64,000 nt of DNA from Periconia sp. R9002. Lineage: Eukaryota > Ascomycota > Dothideomycetes > Pleosporales > Periconiaceae. The notes below the pieces were generated by a model. That model did not search any database. It worked only from the letters and a program-made list of their open reading frames with translations, and was not told where the DNA came from. Each line of letters starts with the position of its first letter. Position 1 is the stretch's first letter. Shown piece after piece: positions 46,230 through 56,895 of this stretch. Position numbers and translations under genes: made by a program. The DNA is taken from the NCBI GenBank assembly GCA_023627715.1, contig JAMAHW010000052.1, positions 62,001-126,000 on the forward strand, in the 5' to 3' direction.

Positions 46230-46709
46230 CTAGAAAATGTCACAGAAGACTCCAGCCAACTCCACATGGGATTTAGTGGAATAAAGCGATTTGTACCCGC
46301 GCTCTGGAGAGAGAAGGAAATGAACCGGAAACTGAATCTTGAGACAAGAGTTCCCCAGAAAGGAAATGTCAAACTCGAGATTGGACCCAGATGCATCGCA
46401 AGATGCGGAAACCTTCTGCGGATATGGGGAAGCAAAAAGGGGAAGTATGATGGGTTCGGTGGTAACCGAGAAATCCCCAAAGTCTAGGTGGAGGCTTGAT
46501 GTTCCGAAACCAGTATCAACTCGCAGATGACCACCTGGTGCCCATTTGGATTGCTCCCAGTTCTTTCTGACATCATTCATTTGCCAGAATTCGGTAGAAA
46601 ACAGCATCCAGAGTCCGCCTGTTGGGGGGAGAAACTCATCATGATCGATGTGAACACATTTCTTGAGAAAACTTGACGCTAGGAGGGACGTGTACGCTTG
46701 ATTGACCAT
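46230..46709 (-). CDS. Fungal hypothetical protein, DFGDF motif
   Basis: The frame is open from 46802, but the family-like part begins at MVNQAYTSLL (ATG 46709), giving about 159 residues. Blocks DEFLPPTGGLW, LFSTEFWQMNDVRKNW, GGHLRVDTGFGTSSLHLDF and TTEPIILPLFASPYPQ have the look of a real conserved protein, and the C-terminal half alternates strands as in a beta-sandwich. No function can be named. It converges on the tail-anchored gene and, if the upstream ATG at 46802 is used, its 5' end overlaps the divergent gene on the + strand. It may be a fragment of a longer gene. Confidence 0.55.
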   Translation of the reverse strand: MVNQAYTSLLASSFLKKCVHIDHDEFLPPTGGLWMLFSTEFWQMNDVRKNWEQSKWAPGGHLRVDTGFGTSSLHLDFGDFSVTTEPIILPLFASPYPQKVSASCDASGSNLEFDISFLGNSCLKIQFPVHFLLSPERGYKSLYSTKSHVELAGVFCDIF

Positions 46710-46787
46710 GCTTTCCTGCTTCACTTGCGAGATGAATGCGCTTTTTTGAATGCAAATTCGAGTGTCTATGACTTGCATAGAGCTAGA

Positions 46788-47183
46788 ATGGAGCAAGAAC
46801 ATGCAGCGAAACAGCGGCTACGCAGACAGAAAGAGAATGAAGCAGAACGCAAGTCCGAGGAAGCTGCAAAGAAGGCCAGACAAGAGCAAAAACTGGCAGC
46901 AGAAGCTCGGCTCAAAACTACATTGATAGCGGAGAGACAGTACGTACTAAGGCAAAACTGGACAGGGTTGCGACAAGCCGCTGAAAATCGACGATTTGAG
47001 GAGACTTCATCTGAAGCTCAAACCGTCTCTGATTGTGAACATCCTCGTTTCGGCTGGGTTAAAAAGAAGGGTAAGATCAATTGTGATTACTGTGGAGAGA
47101 CTTGTATGAAATTCCATTTCCAATGCCCTGATTGCGTTAGCAGGGCATGTCAGATATGTAAAGCTAAATATTGTATATATTAG
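46788..47183 (+). CDS. Coiled-coil protein with Cys-rich zinc-ribbon tail
   Basis: From the first ATG (46788) the product is 131 residues; the frame is open 30 codons further without an ATG, so the 5' end is uncertain. The first 70 residues are a Lys/Glu/Ala-rich coiled coil. The tail has four Cys pairs or Cys/His sites in order, CEHPRFGW, NCDYC, QCPDC and ACQIC, which would bind two zinc ions. This tail is common in fungal proteins of unknown role, usually at the end of a longer chain, so this may be a truncated copy. It is head-to-head with the DFGDF gene. Confidence 0.6.
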   Translation: MEQEHAAKQRLRRQKENEAERKSEEAAKKARQEQKLAAEARLKTTLIAERQYVLRQNWTGLRQAAENRRFEETSSEAQTVSDCEHPRFGWVKKKGKINCDYCGETCMKFHFQCPDCVSRACQICKAKYCIY

Positions 47184-47994
47184 CATACGTTCAGACTACA
47201 AACAGCACAAGAGGAATATAAAATCAAACAAATTCTTCAATGTGTTTCCTCACAGTAACGTTATTACCGCAAGTCTTCGGAATATTGTCTTGTGAAATCA
47301 CCGGGGAATGATTTAAGATCGACGAAGGTGATTGGAGTGCTAGCAAGTGCATTGCCAGCCATCGATGTGGATGTCTTCCTTGAGTGCGACGAGGGCACGT
47401 GACCAGGGGCTCCCTGCTGCCGGAGGTTCGGAAGTAGTGGCTCGCGGCGTTAATTTGGTATTTATGGTTGACGTCGTATTTACTGCTGGCGTAGATCTTA
47501 GCTGCGATTAAGGCTCGAGCGTCGTTAGCGGGTTGTGAGGATAATGTGGTTGGCAGGGCCGCAGCAGATGCGATGGGCATAACGACTGACTTACGGGCTG
47601 AAGGACGCCGGCTTCTTATTAGCCTATGCGTTGTGTTTACCTAGGTGATAGTTAAGATTTTATTTAAGGCACAGACTAAGTTCTCGGATAGCGAAGCAAG
47701 CTTATTCGGTGTCATTAACCAGCATGTTAATCACATTGGTGTGGGTAAGAGCTGTCGAACGCACTCTTTCCCATATCCTGTACGCCGTTAAATATCTTTA
47801 CTTATTATATTTATACACTCAAAATTAACTTGTCTCCTTGGATTCCGATAGTAACAAGGAAACATCATTCATGTCCTTGATACACGATAACAATAACAGA
47901 AAGAAATAAAAAACCGGATCCCCCCTCCCCAACCCACAACCAAAAAAGCCTTTATTCAACCTTGGAAAACCTTTCACACCTAGTAATTATATTA
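47184..47994. other. Intergenic; one doubtful minus-strand ORF
   Basis: A 118-codon ATG ORF at 47224-47580 (minus) begins with plausible text (NDARALIAAKIYASSKYDVN), but a second frame looks equally protein-like after about 47460. It may be a frameshifted relic. Nothing else is seen. Confidence 0.35.
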
Positions 47995-49366
47995 CTAAAG
48001 GCGATTTACCTCTTGTTCTATTCTGAGATGTCTCATGTACTCCAACAGCGTCTTATCCTGAGTCACGACATCCGTCCTTTCGCAGCAATATATCTGCCAA
48101 GTATTGACCGCCAATGGCCCGATTTGCGGCAAATGTGAAATCTCAGATTCCGGACAATTATTCTTTGAACGCAACCTACCACGCTTTGGTGGATCATCGA
48201 CATATTTTTGAGCCAGCTTGATCAACTGAGGTGGCTTCACATTTTGTAGACCGATCCCGCCGAAGTATTGACTAAGAGCTTCAGGAGATGCCTTTGAGAG
48301 TGCTCCTGGCGTTGGATATACTGCCAGACACTCTGAAGCCCGTTGACAAGCAAGACGTTGTTTGCTGGTGCGCTGTGTGAAGATGATTGCGACTAAAAAT
48401 TGGAACTGCAGAGATACATTAGATGGGTAGATGTTTATGGGCACTTCATCTTACCTGATTTTCCTTGAACTGTAGAAGAGGATATTCTGAAACAATGCTA
48501 GCTTGTCGAGCATTTGGGGATCCTGAACTTAGAATGCTTGGTGAGCTCGAAACGCTGCTAGCAGGCGTTTCTTGGGACGAGTTCCCAACGGAGATATCAC
48601 TGACTTCGCGTGACAATGCAGGCGTGGATGGTAATGAAGTCGGTGAAGATGATATCCTTGTTTCTGTTAACAAGTCTGTGATGTGCTCAAGCTTCTTCGC
48701 CACAATTTGAATGTCTGTCAGACTCCCAGATGAGGTGTCGCTTTCTAGCTGAACCGAAGTCTCCACTCTGCTCTTGGAATTATTCGTGGTTTTTACTTTG
48801 ATCTCGGATTGTTGTGAGGCCATGTGGTTACTTGAGTTATATGTTTCCAGGTTTCTGTTTGTCTTCTCAACTGTTCTGAGAACCTCTTGGTTCGTATCAC
48901 GGATGTCATACAACAAATCGCTATTTGGTGTCAGCGATCATCAAGAGTATGTTAGAAAAGCGTACCTCTGCAGCTGATTCTTGAACTCAAACATAATGGT
49001 CTTTGTCCTATCCAAGCTTGCCCTGAGCTTTTGCGTTCGGCTGAGTTTGGCTGTAAACCTGAATCGCTTGACATTTCCATCCAAAATATACGCATTCAGC
49101 TCCTTCTTGAGATCTTCGACGCTTTCCTGGGCGTGACCTATCGCGCGCGCTAGTGCCGCGCTTTCTCGAAGTCGCACGTCACGCTCGTTGCACTGTCGGA
49201 TCACTTGCGTGATCAAATCTTCCACTAGTTCCAAGTCGGTTTTCATCTCGCGGATATCTTTCGGGAAGTCTTTCATGTCGGTCGTGAAGTCATACAGGAA
49301 CTTCAGACCTTGCGCGACAGGGCCTGCTAGGCCGACGAAACTGACAACCGCAGCGGCAGCTTCCAT
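47995..49366 (-). CDS. STAND-type N-terminal domain fused to MBD4-like glycosylase domain
   Basis: Exons 48966-49366, 48455-48920 and 47995-48405 (donors GTACGC and GTAAGA; acceptors ATAG and TGCAG) join in phase to 425 residues. Residues 1 to about 135 match the fungal N-terminal domain found on STAND/NLR proteins (MEAAAAVVSFVGLAGPVAQG, then LVEDLITQVIRQC). A Ser-rich linker follows (to about 288). The last 137 residues match the HhH-GPD fold of MBD4-type DNA glycosylases: FQFLVAIIFTQRTSKQ, YPTPGALSKAS, GGIGLQNVK, HLPQIGPLAV. At the catalytic position, where MBD4-type enzymes have Asp before the [SAT]-[YW] pair, this protein has Asn (AVNTWQIYC). It may therefore bind mismatched or damaged DNA without excising the base. 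The upstream TTG-started extension is not used, because the ATG at 49366 fits the domain start. Confidence 0.8.
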
Positions 49367-50603
49367 AACGCTGCCTGGGGGCGATTCTTTCTGGTTGATA
49401 TGGGAGGTAATAACGAGGGAAGAGTGTCTTGCGGTGCTACTCTTATTCAAGAAGCTTTGCACTGCGAGGTCTTCGCTTCCCCTTGCTGATCGCGGCGGTT
49501 TCAACAGCCGATCTTGCGGCAGCTTATACGGCAATGGCTTAGATCTCTGATTATCCGCATTTCCAATAGTGACTTGAAAAACGATGCCTTTGCGATTTTG
49601 CAAAGTCTTGCATTGTAGATTTTGAGTGCAGTATTATCCAGCCTGCGTCTTTTGATTAAACAGAAAATTTGACAAGGAAGCTTGTGTCGCATCACAAGTT
49701 GGCAGTCGAATACGCCTTGCTTTCACTTCGAGCTGACACACGAGAAGATGCTGGAAGGGACAACAGCCACATTTCATGGCTGATTGGTGCTGTACGCGCC
49801 GAGATTGCAACTAATCCCGTATTCTATTGCTCACTGCAGGACCGTCACCCGCTGTGGAACACACCTTTGCTGCGACGAGAGGGGATCATGGACGACCCGC
49901 ACTGACCTTAATCCTGCTATAGGACGGCAATTTTCTATTTGGGTGAGTAAGAAAGGGTTGAAGTGTGAACACAGCACGACACGCTGGGCTATGATGATAG
50001 ATAATTGCTCGAGAATGAGTAGGAGGCTGGAATTCCCAAAGAAGTACTGGAGATGCACTATGGAATCTAAGCAAGGTTTGACGAGCGCGGCGCACGGACG
50101 CTCAAGCCATACTCCCCAAGACGACGAATCACTCTTATCCAAATCCTACCATCTGTTGCGGCAGCTAAAGATAGCGCACCGCTCAATAACAGAGCAAAAC
50201 TGACGGCCCAATCGTCGCCATCATCTACCGAACTCCGAACGTGAGAACATGGAAGTCATTCCCCGCTACTAGCGAGTAGGCGGCAAATCTTCACGCACAT
50301 TCGCATCGATAATCGCAGATACAACATCCAAAAAAAGGAACAATCAAGTCCTCGCCTTCTCTCCGTTTTCAATTCTCACTCCGCATGCCCACCGTCTTTG
50401 TCTGGTTGCGCTCCAGCAGCTTCTAGTATCTAAAGACTTCTCCCTCGGCGTTTAACTCCGCCGTCATCCGCAGATGGCTCGCAACTCGTCTCCATCCTAC
50501 GCTATAGTCCATTCAGAGAATGCAACACACTTGCAACCAGCGGTTCCAGCCTATGCATGCCAATATGAAACATCACTCGCCGTAATAGAACGAGTACGGC
50601 ACA
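49367..50603. other. Intergenic between glycosylase fusion and deaminase
   Basis: A few frames of 70-140 codons occur (for example 49784-50203, +), but I see no family motif or plausible splice pattern. It should hold the promoter of the glycosylase fusion and the 3' end of the deaminase gene. Confidence 0.4.
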
Positions 50604-52737
50604 TTAGACAACGTCCGAAAAAGTGCCGTTGGTATGGCTGGAGTGGCGGCATCGGTTGCCAAGTAAACCAAAGCCTGGATTAAAGAAGATTTGTACTATA
50701 GCCCCTTGGGCGGTAATAAAGAGACAATCTTGATCGTCTAACTTATGCGAGGTTTCGTCCTGCAGCGCTTCTATGTCGATGATTGATGCTGTCTTGTACT
50801 CCAACAGCTCCTTCGCTTCTTCGCCTGGAAGCCATCTAATACCATAACCAAGCTCTTGCGAAGCATTTTCAGGTGATATCATCACTTCATCCGTAGCGTA
50901 CTCTATGTAGATCTCAAGAGGTCCTGCAGTATGAAGCTGTGATTTGTGGTCGAATGCAGCGCTATTTGATAGTAATCTGCCCTGAACAAGTTTCTCGCTG
51001 TCATTGGCCGTACTCCTGGATGGAAGTAGCTGAGGACTACATAAATCTCGAAGATCCGGAGGTAGAACAATCTGATTCGACGGCTCGATGCTGTCGTCAT
51101 CTTTTGCTGCCGTGGTGGCAGTTTCCATGCCTAACAAGGGGCTGCCACTCTGTCTATTCCCCAATGACTTGACGAACGCTCGGGTCCTTGGTGGTAATAA
51201 AGGGTCAAGTCCTGCAGTCGTCTCATCCGTTAGATGAGCCCGTACAGCGTCCTTCTCCCTTCGGATAACCTCTGACAACGCGAAACTGCGCAGTGTTGAT
51301 GTAGATGTTGGTAATGTAAGCAGTGTGCTCTCGTTCGGATCCGGGTAAACAGTCTTCTGCTGCCTCAAATGAAGCGTCCTGAGGCTGTTCTTGACACTTT
51401 TTTCTAACGTCGCATTGAATCTTGGTTCCATATCTCTGAGCTGCGGAATAAGTGGCAATCGCCATCCAGGATACAGCCGCCCGTGATATCGAGGCATATG
51501 CATCTTCCCATGCATGCGAATGAAAGCATTGCAAAGAAAGCAGGCGTCCTTGCTAGAACAAATAACTCGAGGCGGCAGGTTGGAGGCATTAATTTCACAA
51601 AAGGAAAGAATCTGGATTTCGGCATGTATTCTTGCTTCTGTCAACGTTTTTGTGGTTTGGTTGACGAACTGGTCGTTAGCTTGCACTTCTGTGGTGTTAA
51701 TCAAGCGGCAAATGCGACCAAGGTCCATCTTTCGATCGACTGCGTCGATTCTCGCAACTGTCGATGAGAGACTTGGGGTATACTTATCAACCGGAACCCG
51801 CAGGAAAGCTTCTTTGGGTAGATTGATAAGTACAACCTTTGTTCGTCGTACCAAGCAAAACCTCTTGGCTGTTCGGTACAGGAATCGAGCAGCTTCCCGG
51901 TACCGCGCAACCTTGCTGACAATGTTGAGCAGATTCATTCTCGAGCTTGGACACATATCACGGTTTGGTATGATATTGACCAGGGTTTGCAGTTCCCTTA
52001 TTTGTCCCATGAGATAGACCCCTTCTACCAAATCCTTCAACCGAGCTGACGTTTGGTGTTTGGTCCATGTATCTGCTAACTTAATCACATCTTTGGCTCT
52101 CTCCGAGAACAACGTGGCAGCTAGGAGATGCTTGCCTAGCTTCTCGCTTCCGAGCTGAGCGAGAGATTTTATAGCTTCTTGCAAGACGTTCTTGATGGGT
52201 TGCTTCAATATCTTCCGCTTATTGGCCACTAATCGTAGACGGCACAAGATGCGACGCGAGCACATGGATATAATTGCAGTGAAAATCTTGTCCTCGACGT
52301 CTTGAGCATTGTCTCCTTCCCAAGTTGATTAGCAAAGAAAGAGAAAGAGTATTCTACAACTACCTACCGTTTGACACGTCTGACAGGATGGCAAATATCC
52401 TTTCGAATCCCTGCTTTAACTCCTGTAGGACTTGATTACCATCACTCCACTTGATTCTGTTCACAGCTAGTAGTACGCTCAAGGACAATGATTGGGGGTC
52501 CTCTTTGACACATAGAGCAGGAATGTGATTTGGATCATCGAGCGTATTAGAAAGGAAGGCAAGTGTGCCAACTAAATTCCGCTCTCTGGTAAAAGATAAG
52601 GTATAGCCTGCTTGATGAAGCGGAAGGTTATCAGTCGAGTTAGACGAAGGTCGAGTAGGAACGGAATGGAGAAGGTGGAGAAGAGCAATGTTCTCGGCGC
52701 AGGCAATTGCAGGAGATAGAAGATTATTTGATGCCAT
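50604..52737 (-). CDS. OTT_1508-type nucleic-acid deaminase-fold protein
   Basis: Exons 52368-52737 and 50604-52315 (GTAGGT donor, TGCTAAT branch, GGAAG acceptor) join in phase to 693 residues. The zinc-dependent deaminase signature is present: HAEIQIL (His 354, Glu 356) and, 26 residues on, CSSKDACFLC with Cys 382 and 385 as ligands, followed by IRMHGKMHMPRYHGRLYPGW. This spacing and the KDACFLCN block match the fungal branch of the OTT_1508-like deaminase family. The N-terminal 340 residues are helical; the C-terminal 280 are low-complexity, then a strand-rich end. Zinc ligands and the catalytic Glu are intact, so activity is possible. The substrate (free nucleotide, RNA or DNA) is not known for fungal members. 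It is on the same strand as, and upstream of, the glycosylase fusion. Confidence 0.85.
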
Positions 52738-53392
52738 TGAATAAGGAGCAATTCGATCACCACACGAGGTGAGATGTTTCGCTTAGCAGTTGTGCTCTCT
52801 GAGTAGGACACCATGCCTTGGCAGTAGAGCAGTTGAGGACTTCGCCAACCTGAAGCGGGGTTCGCAGCTCGCTCGTCAATCTATATTCCCAAAAGAGATA
52901 CCGTTGCATAATGGGCTTAGCGCCAATGATGAAGACTGGCCAATCCATGGACAAGACGGTATAGTCAGTTACCGCCTCTTCACTTTATGTTTGCTTGATC
53001 AAGCTTCCGCAGATCGTGTGCTGGCTCCCGTTATGGAGCCGTTGTTGAGCCGTCCTTGATCGCTGCTACTTTCAGCCATAGCTCAGCTGTGCCCCACCAA
53101 AGGAACTGTTTTGGAGCACGTTGCAGCGCCCTGCCAAGCCATACGCTATCTAGGGGTGGAATACTTGATCTTTCCTTAACTGACACATACCAAAAATCAG
53201 CCCTGTCTCCGCAACCCTGTGGCAGGAGCGCATCGGCCGCCCTTCCTGGTGGTGGTGGCAATATACCTATCCTGTCGCCACCTGACGCTGACCAATCGAA
53301 ACTGGGATACGCCGTTTTTGCGTACCATCTATGTACATCTCCCAATAGAACTTACAAAACAACAAATGCCCATGTCGCCGTATCAACTTTTG
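52738..53392. other. Intergenic with a repeat shared with 29.5 kb
   Basis: Bases 53212-53247 resemble 29496-29531, and both lie in minus-strand frames reading ADxLLPQGC. A decayed protein fragment or a shared mobile piece is likely. No complete gene. Confidence 0.45.
53212..53247 (-). repeat. Copy of a 36-base piece also at 29496-29531
   Basis: CAACCCTGTGG(T/C)AGGAGCG followed by TCGGCC is shared by the two sites, with a few differences. Translated on the minus strand, both give ADxLLPQGC. Confidence 0.5.
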
Positions 53393-56333
53393 CTATGCAA
53401 TTATAATATCAACATAAGCATTCTTAACAGCATCATCTACACACTGCAGGCATGGCGCCATAGGAAGAACAAAGATTCTCCTCTCTGCTTGTATGCTGGC
53501 GGCAGCAGCACCAAGGCGAGCTTGCCAATTGTCATGTGCACGGAATATTGCGATGTGTCGCGCGAGATCTAGGAATTCATCCCAGCAATCCAGAGACACG
53601 ACACTATCTTTGCGAAAACACTCTGCGATCTGTCCTTTTGGATGTGAGCATGCTCTCTGCAACGAAAGCCCGCTGCTTGTGAACATAGAGAGTATGTCCA
53701 AGTCTCCAACATTTCTTCCGTGAGTGCCGACATCTAGAGGCATCTCGAAATCGGTGAATGTGAGGTGCAAAGATGTGCCGGTAAAGCAATTCTGGAACAT
53801 ACCATCGAAGGTAGAATGATTTTTCAGCAGCCTAGAGCAAGGGTTTGACTCGGCTAAGGTTGGGTTGGAGGGCGGAACGAGCAGACTCATTTGTGGTCGA
53901 CCAATGTTTCCAAAGACCCTCTTGATAGGAACTTCGCTTGCATCGACCGTTCGGTTTACAAGCAAGGCAGATGCGACATATATTGAATCTCCGTTTGCCA
54001 GCGCTATTACTCTGCGTAAATATCTAGGCACAATATCAAATTCTCCCAATTGAAACCATGCGAGGCATGCAAAAGATCGTGCAAGAAAGGACTCCATATC
54101 GACCAGTAGCTTGCGTCCACCCATTTTTGTTTCCTTCTCGAGTGTATTTGATGATGGAGAAGAAACTTCTTGTTCACTAGAGCCGATGTTAAACGCTTCG
54201 CTAACCTCCTCGTGTGTTTCCATGGATTGTCCATTTCTTAATGATTGATCGACGATGGGGTTACAGCCGGAATCAAGTCCATCAAGCGTAGAAGGGCCTC
54301 TCCCCAATGGTGTAGACCTCTGCCAATCTTCGTTCGTGAGAGCGGGTGGAGCTGCCCAATGAACGCTGTGTATAGTTGTCCCGATCACCTCGATACTAAC
54401 TGTGGTGCCTTTCATTTGCTCATATAATGCAGAAGCAAATGTGAGTGCATTGAAGGAGCGCAATTGTTGCTGTGATCCGCGGTCGGACCGATCCTGTCCC
54501 CGAGAATTAAGGTCCACTTTTTTAGGGTTGAATGAGCTGGATGACACAACTGCTTCTATTTCGTTCATGGTTGCTGATGGTCTGTCGTGAATATCCTTTG
54601 TATACGTGTCGTATGTCGCGAATGACTTTTTCTTGAATAAGGCAGCAATTTGTTTGTCTCCCAAAACAATTTCATACGATGTCATTTGTTCCTCTCCCGG
54701 TTTTCTGATTAGAAATTGAGATTTTTCAAATTCTTTGAATGAGCCGGGACCAAGCATAAACAATTCCTCGCCTTTCTTGTCAGCAGCAGCTTGTGTGATC
54801 CGATTGTAGCATCCTGCGCATGCTCCTTCTCTCAAGCACCCTGTCTCGCATTCAAATGGCAGAGGATCCATTGAACAGCACGAGATTGTATCTTCATGAC
54901 AATTCTTTTTGTATCTGATGATGACATCATTGTGGTGGAGCTTTCGAGCTTCTGTAGCGCGCCGTAAAAGATTAATTCTGTCTTCAACATCGTCCAATGA
55001 CTGTACTAGTACGTGGAAGTATTCCAATCCGAGAAATCATGGCTCCTTATAATCAGGATAATCAAGGAAAGCCCCGCATCGTCTTCCGCCCAGCTCCAGT
55101 AATTTGCTAAACTGTGTGTGCATAGGCCTATCTGATTCCAGGATCTGGAGAGATGCATCTGCAAGAATGGCAAACCATTCCGGAGTTTTATTTTCGAATA
55201 TACGACAGCGTTCATAGAGACAGGTGATAAGCTTACAATATATCTCTTCATCTGAACAGATCTGTCGCCATTGAGCAATGACTGCACCCAGAAAGTCGAC
55301 TTGAAATTCTTCCATCGTTATTCTTGATGTGTCAGAAGCAAGATGTCGTTCAGCCATGACAGGGGGGGAGTAGTATCGCATGCGCGGTAATGGTAAGGAC
55401 CAAAACACCCCTTCTTTAGTAGTACTGGCACCGGAAACCGAGATGGTTAGTACAGAATCACTCATGAGCTCATCCTTTTGGTCAATGTTTTTCACTTCCC
55501 CAGCTACCACCTGTATATTCGGATAGAGACGCCAGGATGAGATTACCAAGAGGATTGAACCATCTAGAACTCTTTGTGGGACACCGTTGATTAGCCGTTC
55601 TATAGCATTCATAGCTGATGTCCACGCCCTAACAACACTTTCATATGGCTGTTTGCTGGCATTTACTGGCAGCCGGACATTGTTGATTATGAGCATTAGC
55701 TATGTCTGCTGATAACGCTTTATTGTGTCCGCAGTCTGAAGCCAAGACCTCGCACTGGGCAGACAGTTGGTCTCTCGTGAATATCTGTTGAGCCGCCATA
55801 ATCGCCCCAATACCTGCCGCATTTGAATCATTGTAAGCTTCATGGATTTCTTGTTTTCTTCGTTCTACCAACTCCACCCACAAAGATATAGCTTCGACTG
55901 GCTTCCAGATCCGTGCCAACATGCACGCTAGTAGGTGCATAGCAGTCGAACTCTGTCCCGAGGTAGCTGCTGCCCAGATAGAGGTTCCATCTGCACCGGC
56001 TCGATCAGCAAACATTTCGGCATGTAGCTTGTGTGCTGCGTCTTCTAAACGCTGGGATATTCCAGATACGCGTTTTCTATATGCTGCTGTGAGGATCGGA
56101 ATAGGCGGAATCACTGATTCGAAGAGAACTCCCAGACTTCGTGCCGTAACATGGGAGAGCCCTTCCTCGGCCTCGCGGCGTCGAATTTGTGATAATCCAT
56201 CGCGCAAGCCACGGAATTCTTTAGGAGCCTCCACCTTCATTAACGAGAAGTTGATATTGAAAGTGGCTGCAGCGACAGTGAGTTCGTTTGGGACTGATAA
56301 GAGGGCGGTGCTAAATTTGTTGATTGAAGCCAT
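53393..56333 (-). pseudogene. Large fungal gene interrupted by TGA and a frame change
   Basis: Three consecutive minus-strand blocks read as one protein of about 970 residues. Block 1 (ATG 56333 to about 55740) is helical with [18 protein letters not shown]. Block 2 (to 55037) includes RVLDGSILLVISSWRLYP and ends DYPDYKEP. Block 3 (to 53393) starts in the same frame right after a single TGA (55037-55039) and includes the Cys-rich MDPLPFECETGC ... GACAGCYNR and a C-terminal FVLPMAPCLQCVDD. Between blocks 1 and 2 the frame shifts by one; a weak intron (GTCTTG donor near 55748, ATAG acceptor near 55698) would fix it. No GT-AG pair removes the TGA. It is therefore either a recent pseudogene, by a nonsense change such as CGA to TGA, or two genes. 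The family is fungal and unnamed to me. Confidence 0.6.
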
Positions 56334-56895
56334 GTCTCATAGCAATGCATGAATGAAATGATGGGAGAGGTTTGCTTGGGCAACCATCCGCAACGTCGGT
56401 GGATTGGGGGTAAGTATTTAAAGCCGGCAAAGCAAGATGTTAAACAAACTTCTAGGCAGCAGATTTCTTCAATGGTATTATTCCAGCGCTCCAGCTGAGT
56501 CTCTTGGGCTTGTTGGAAAAAAATTTGCTCGAGTCGGATAAAGAAAGGATTGGCAAGGGACCAATTGGCTACCAGGCTGTAAGGCAAAATTCAATAAAGT
56601 AACGCCACGAAGGCATCGCATTTCCCGACATCTGACTACAACATACATGAACATAGCGATTAAAAATAGTTAAAATGCCTCCAATTGAATGACTGTGTTG
56701 CAAGAGAGCGTTCAAGAACATGATAGCGTCGTTTACAACGACTTGGTTTCTCCAACTCCCCAAAGCTCCGATGATGTGTCCAAGCATATGTTCTTGTGGA
56801 AGGTCACGAATGGTGCTTTCCTATCCTTCTCTATCACACTCAATTTGACAAGGTTAGACGCCCATCCGACTTCGAATGTTCCGTAAACAAGAGGC
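56334..56895. other. Intergenic between two minus-strand genes
   Basis: Short minus-strand frames in several phases (for example 56569-56787) have mixed composition. They may be leader sequence or relics. Nothing is supported. Confidence 0.35.
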
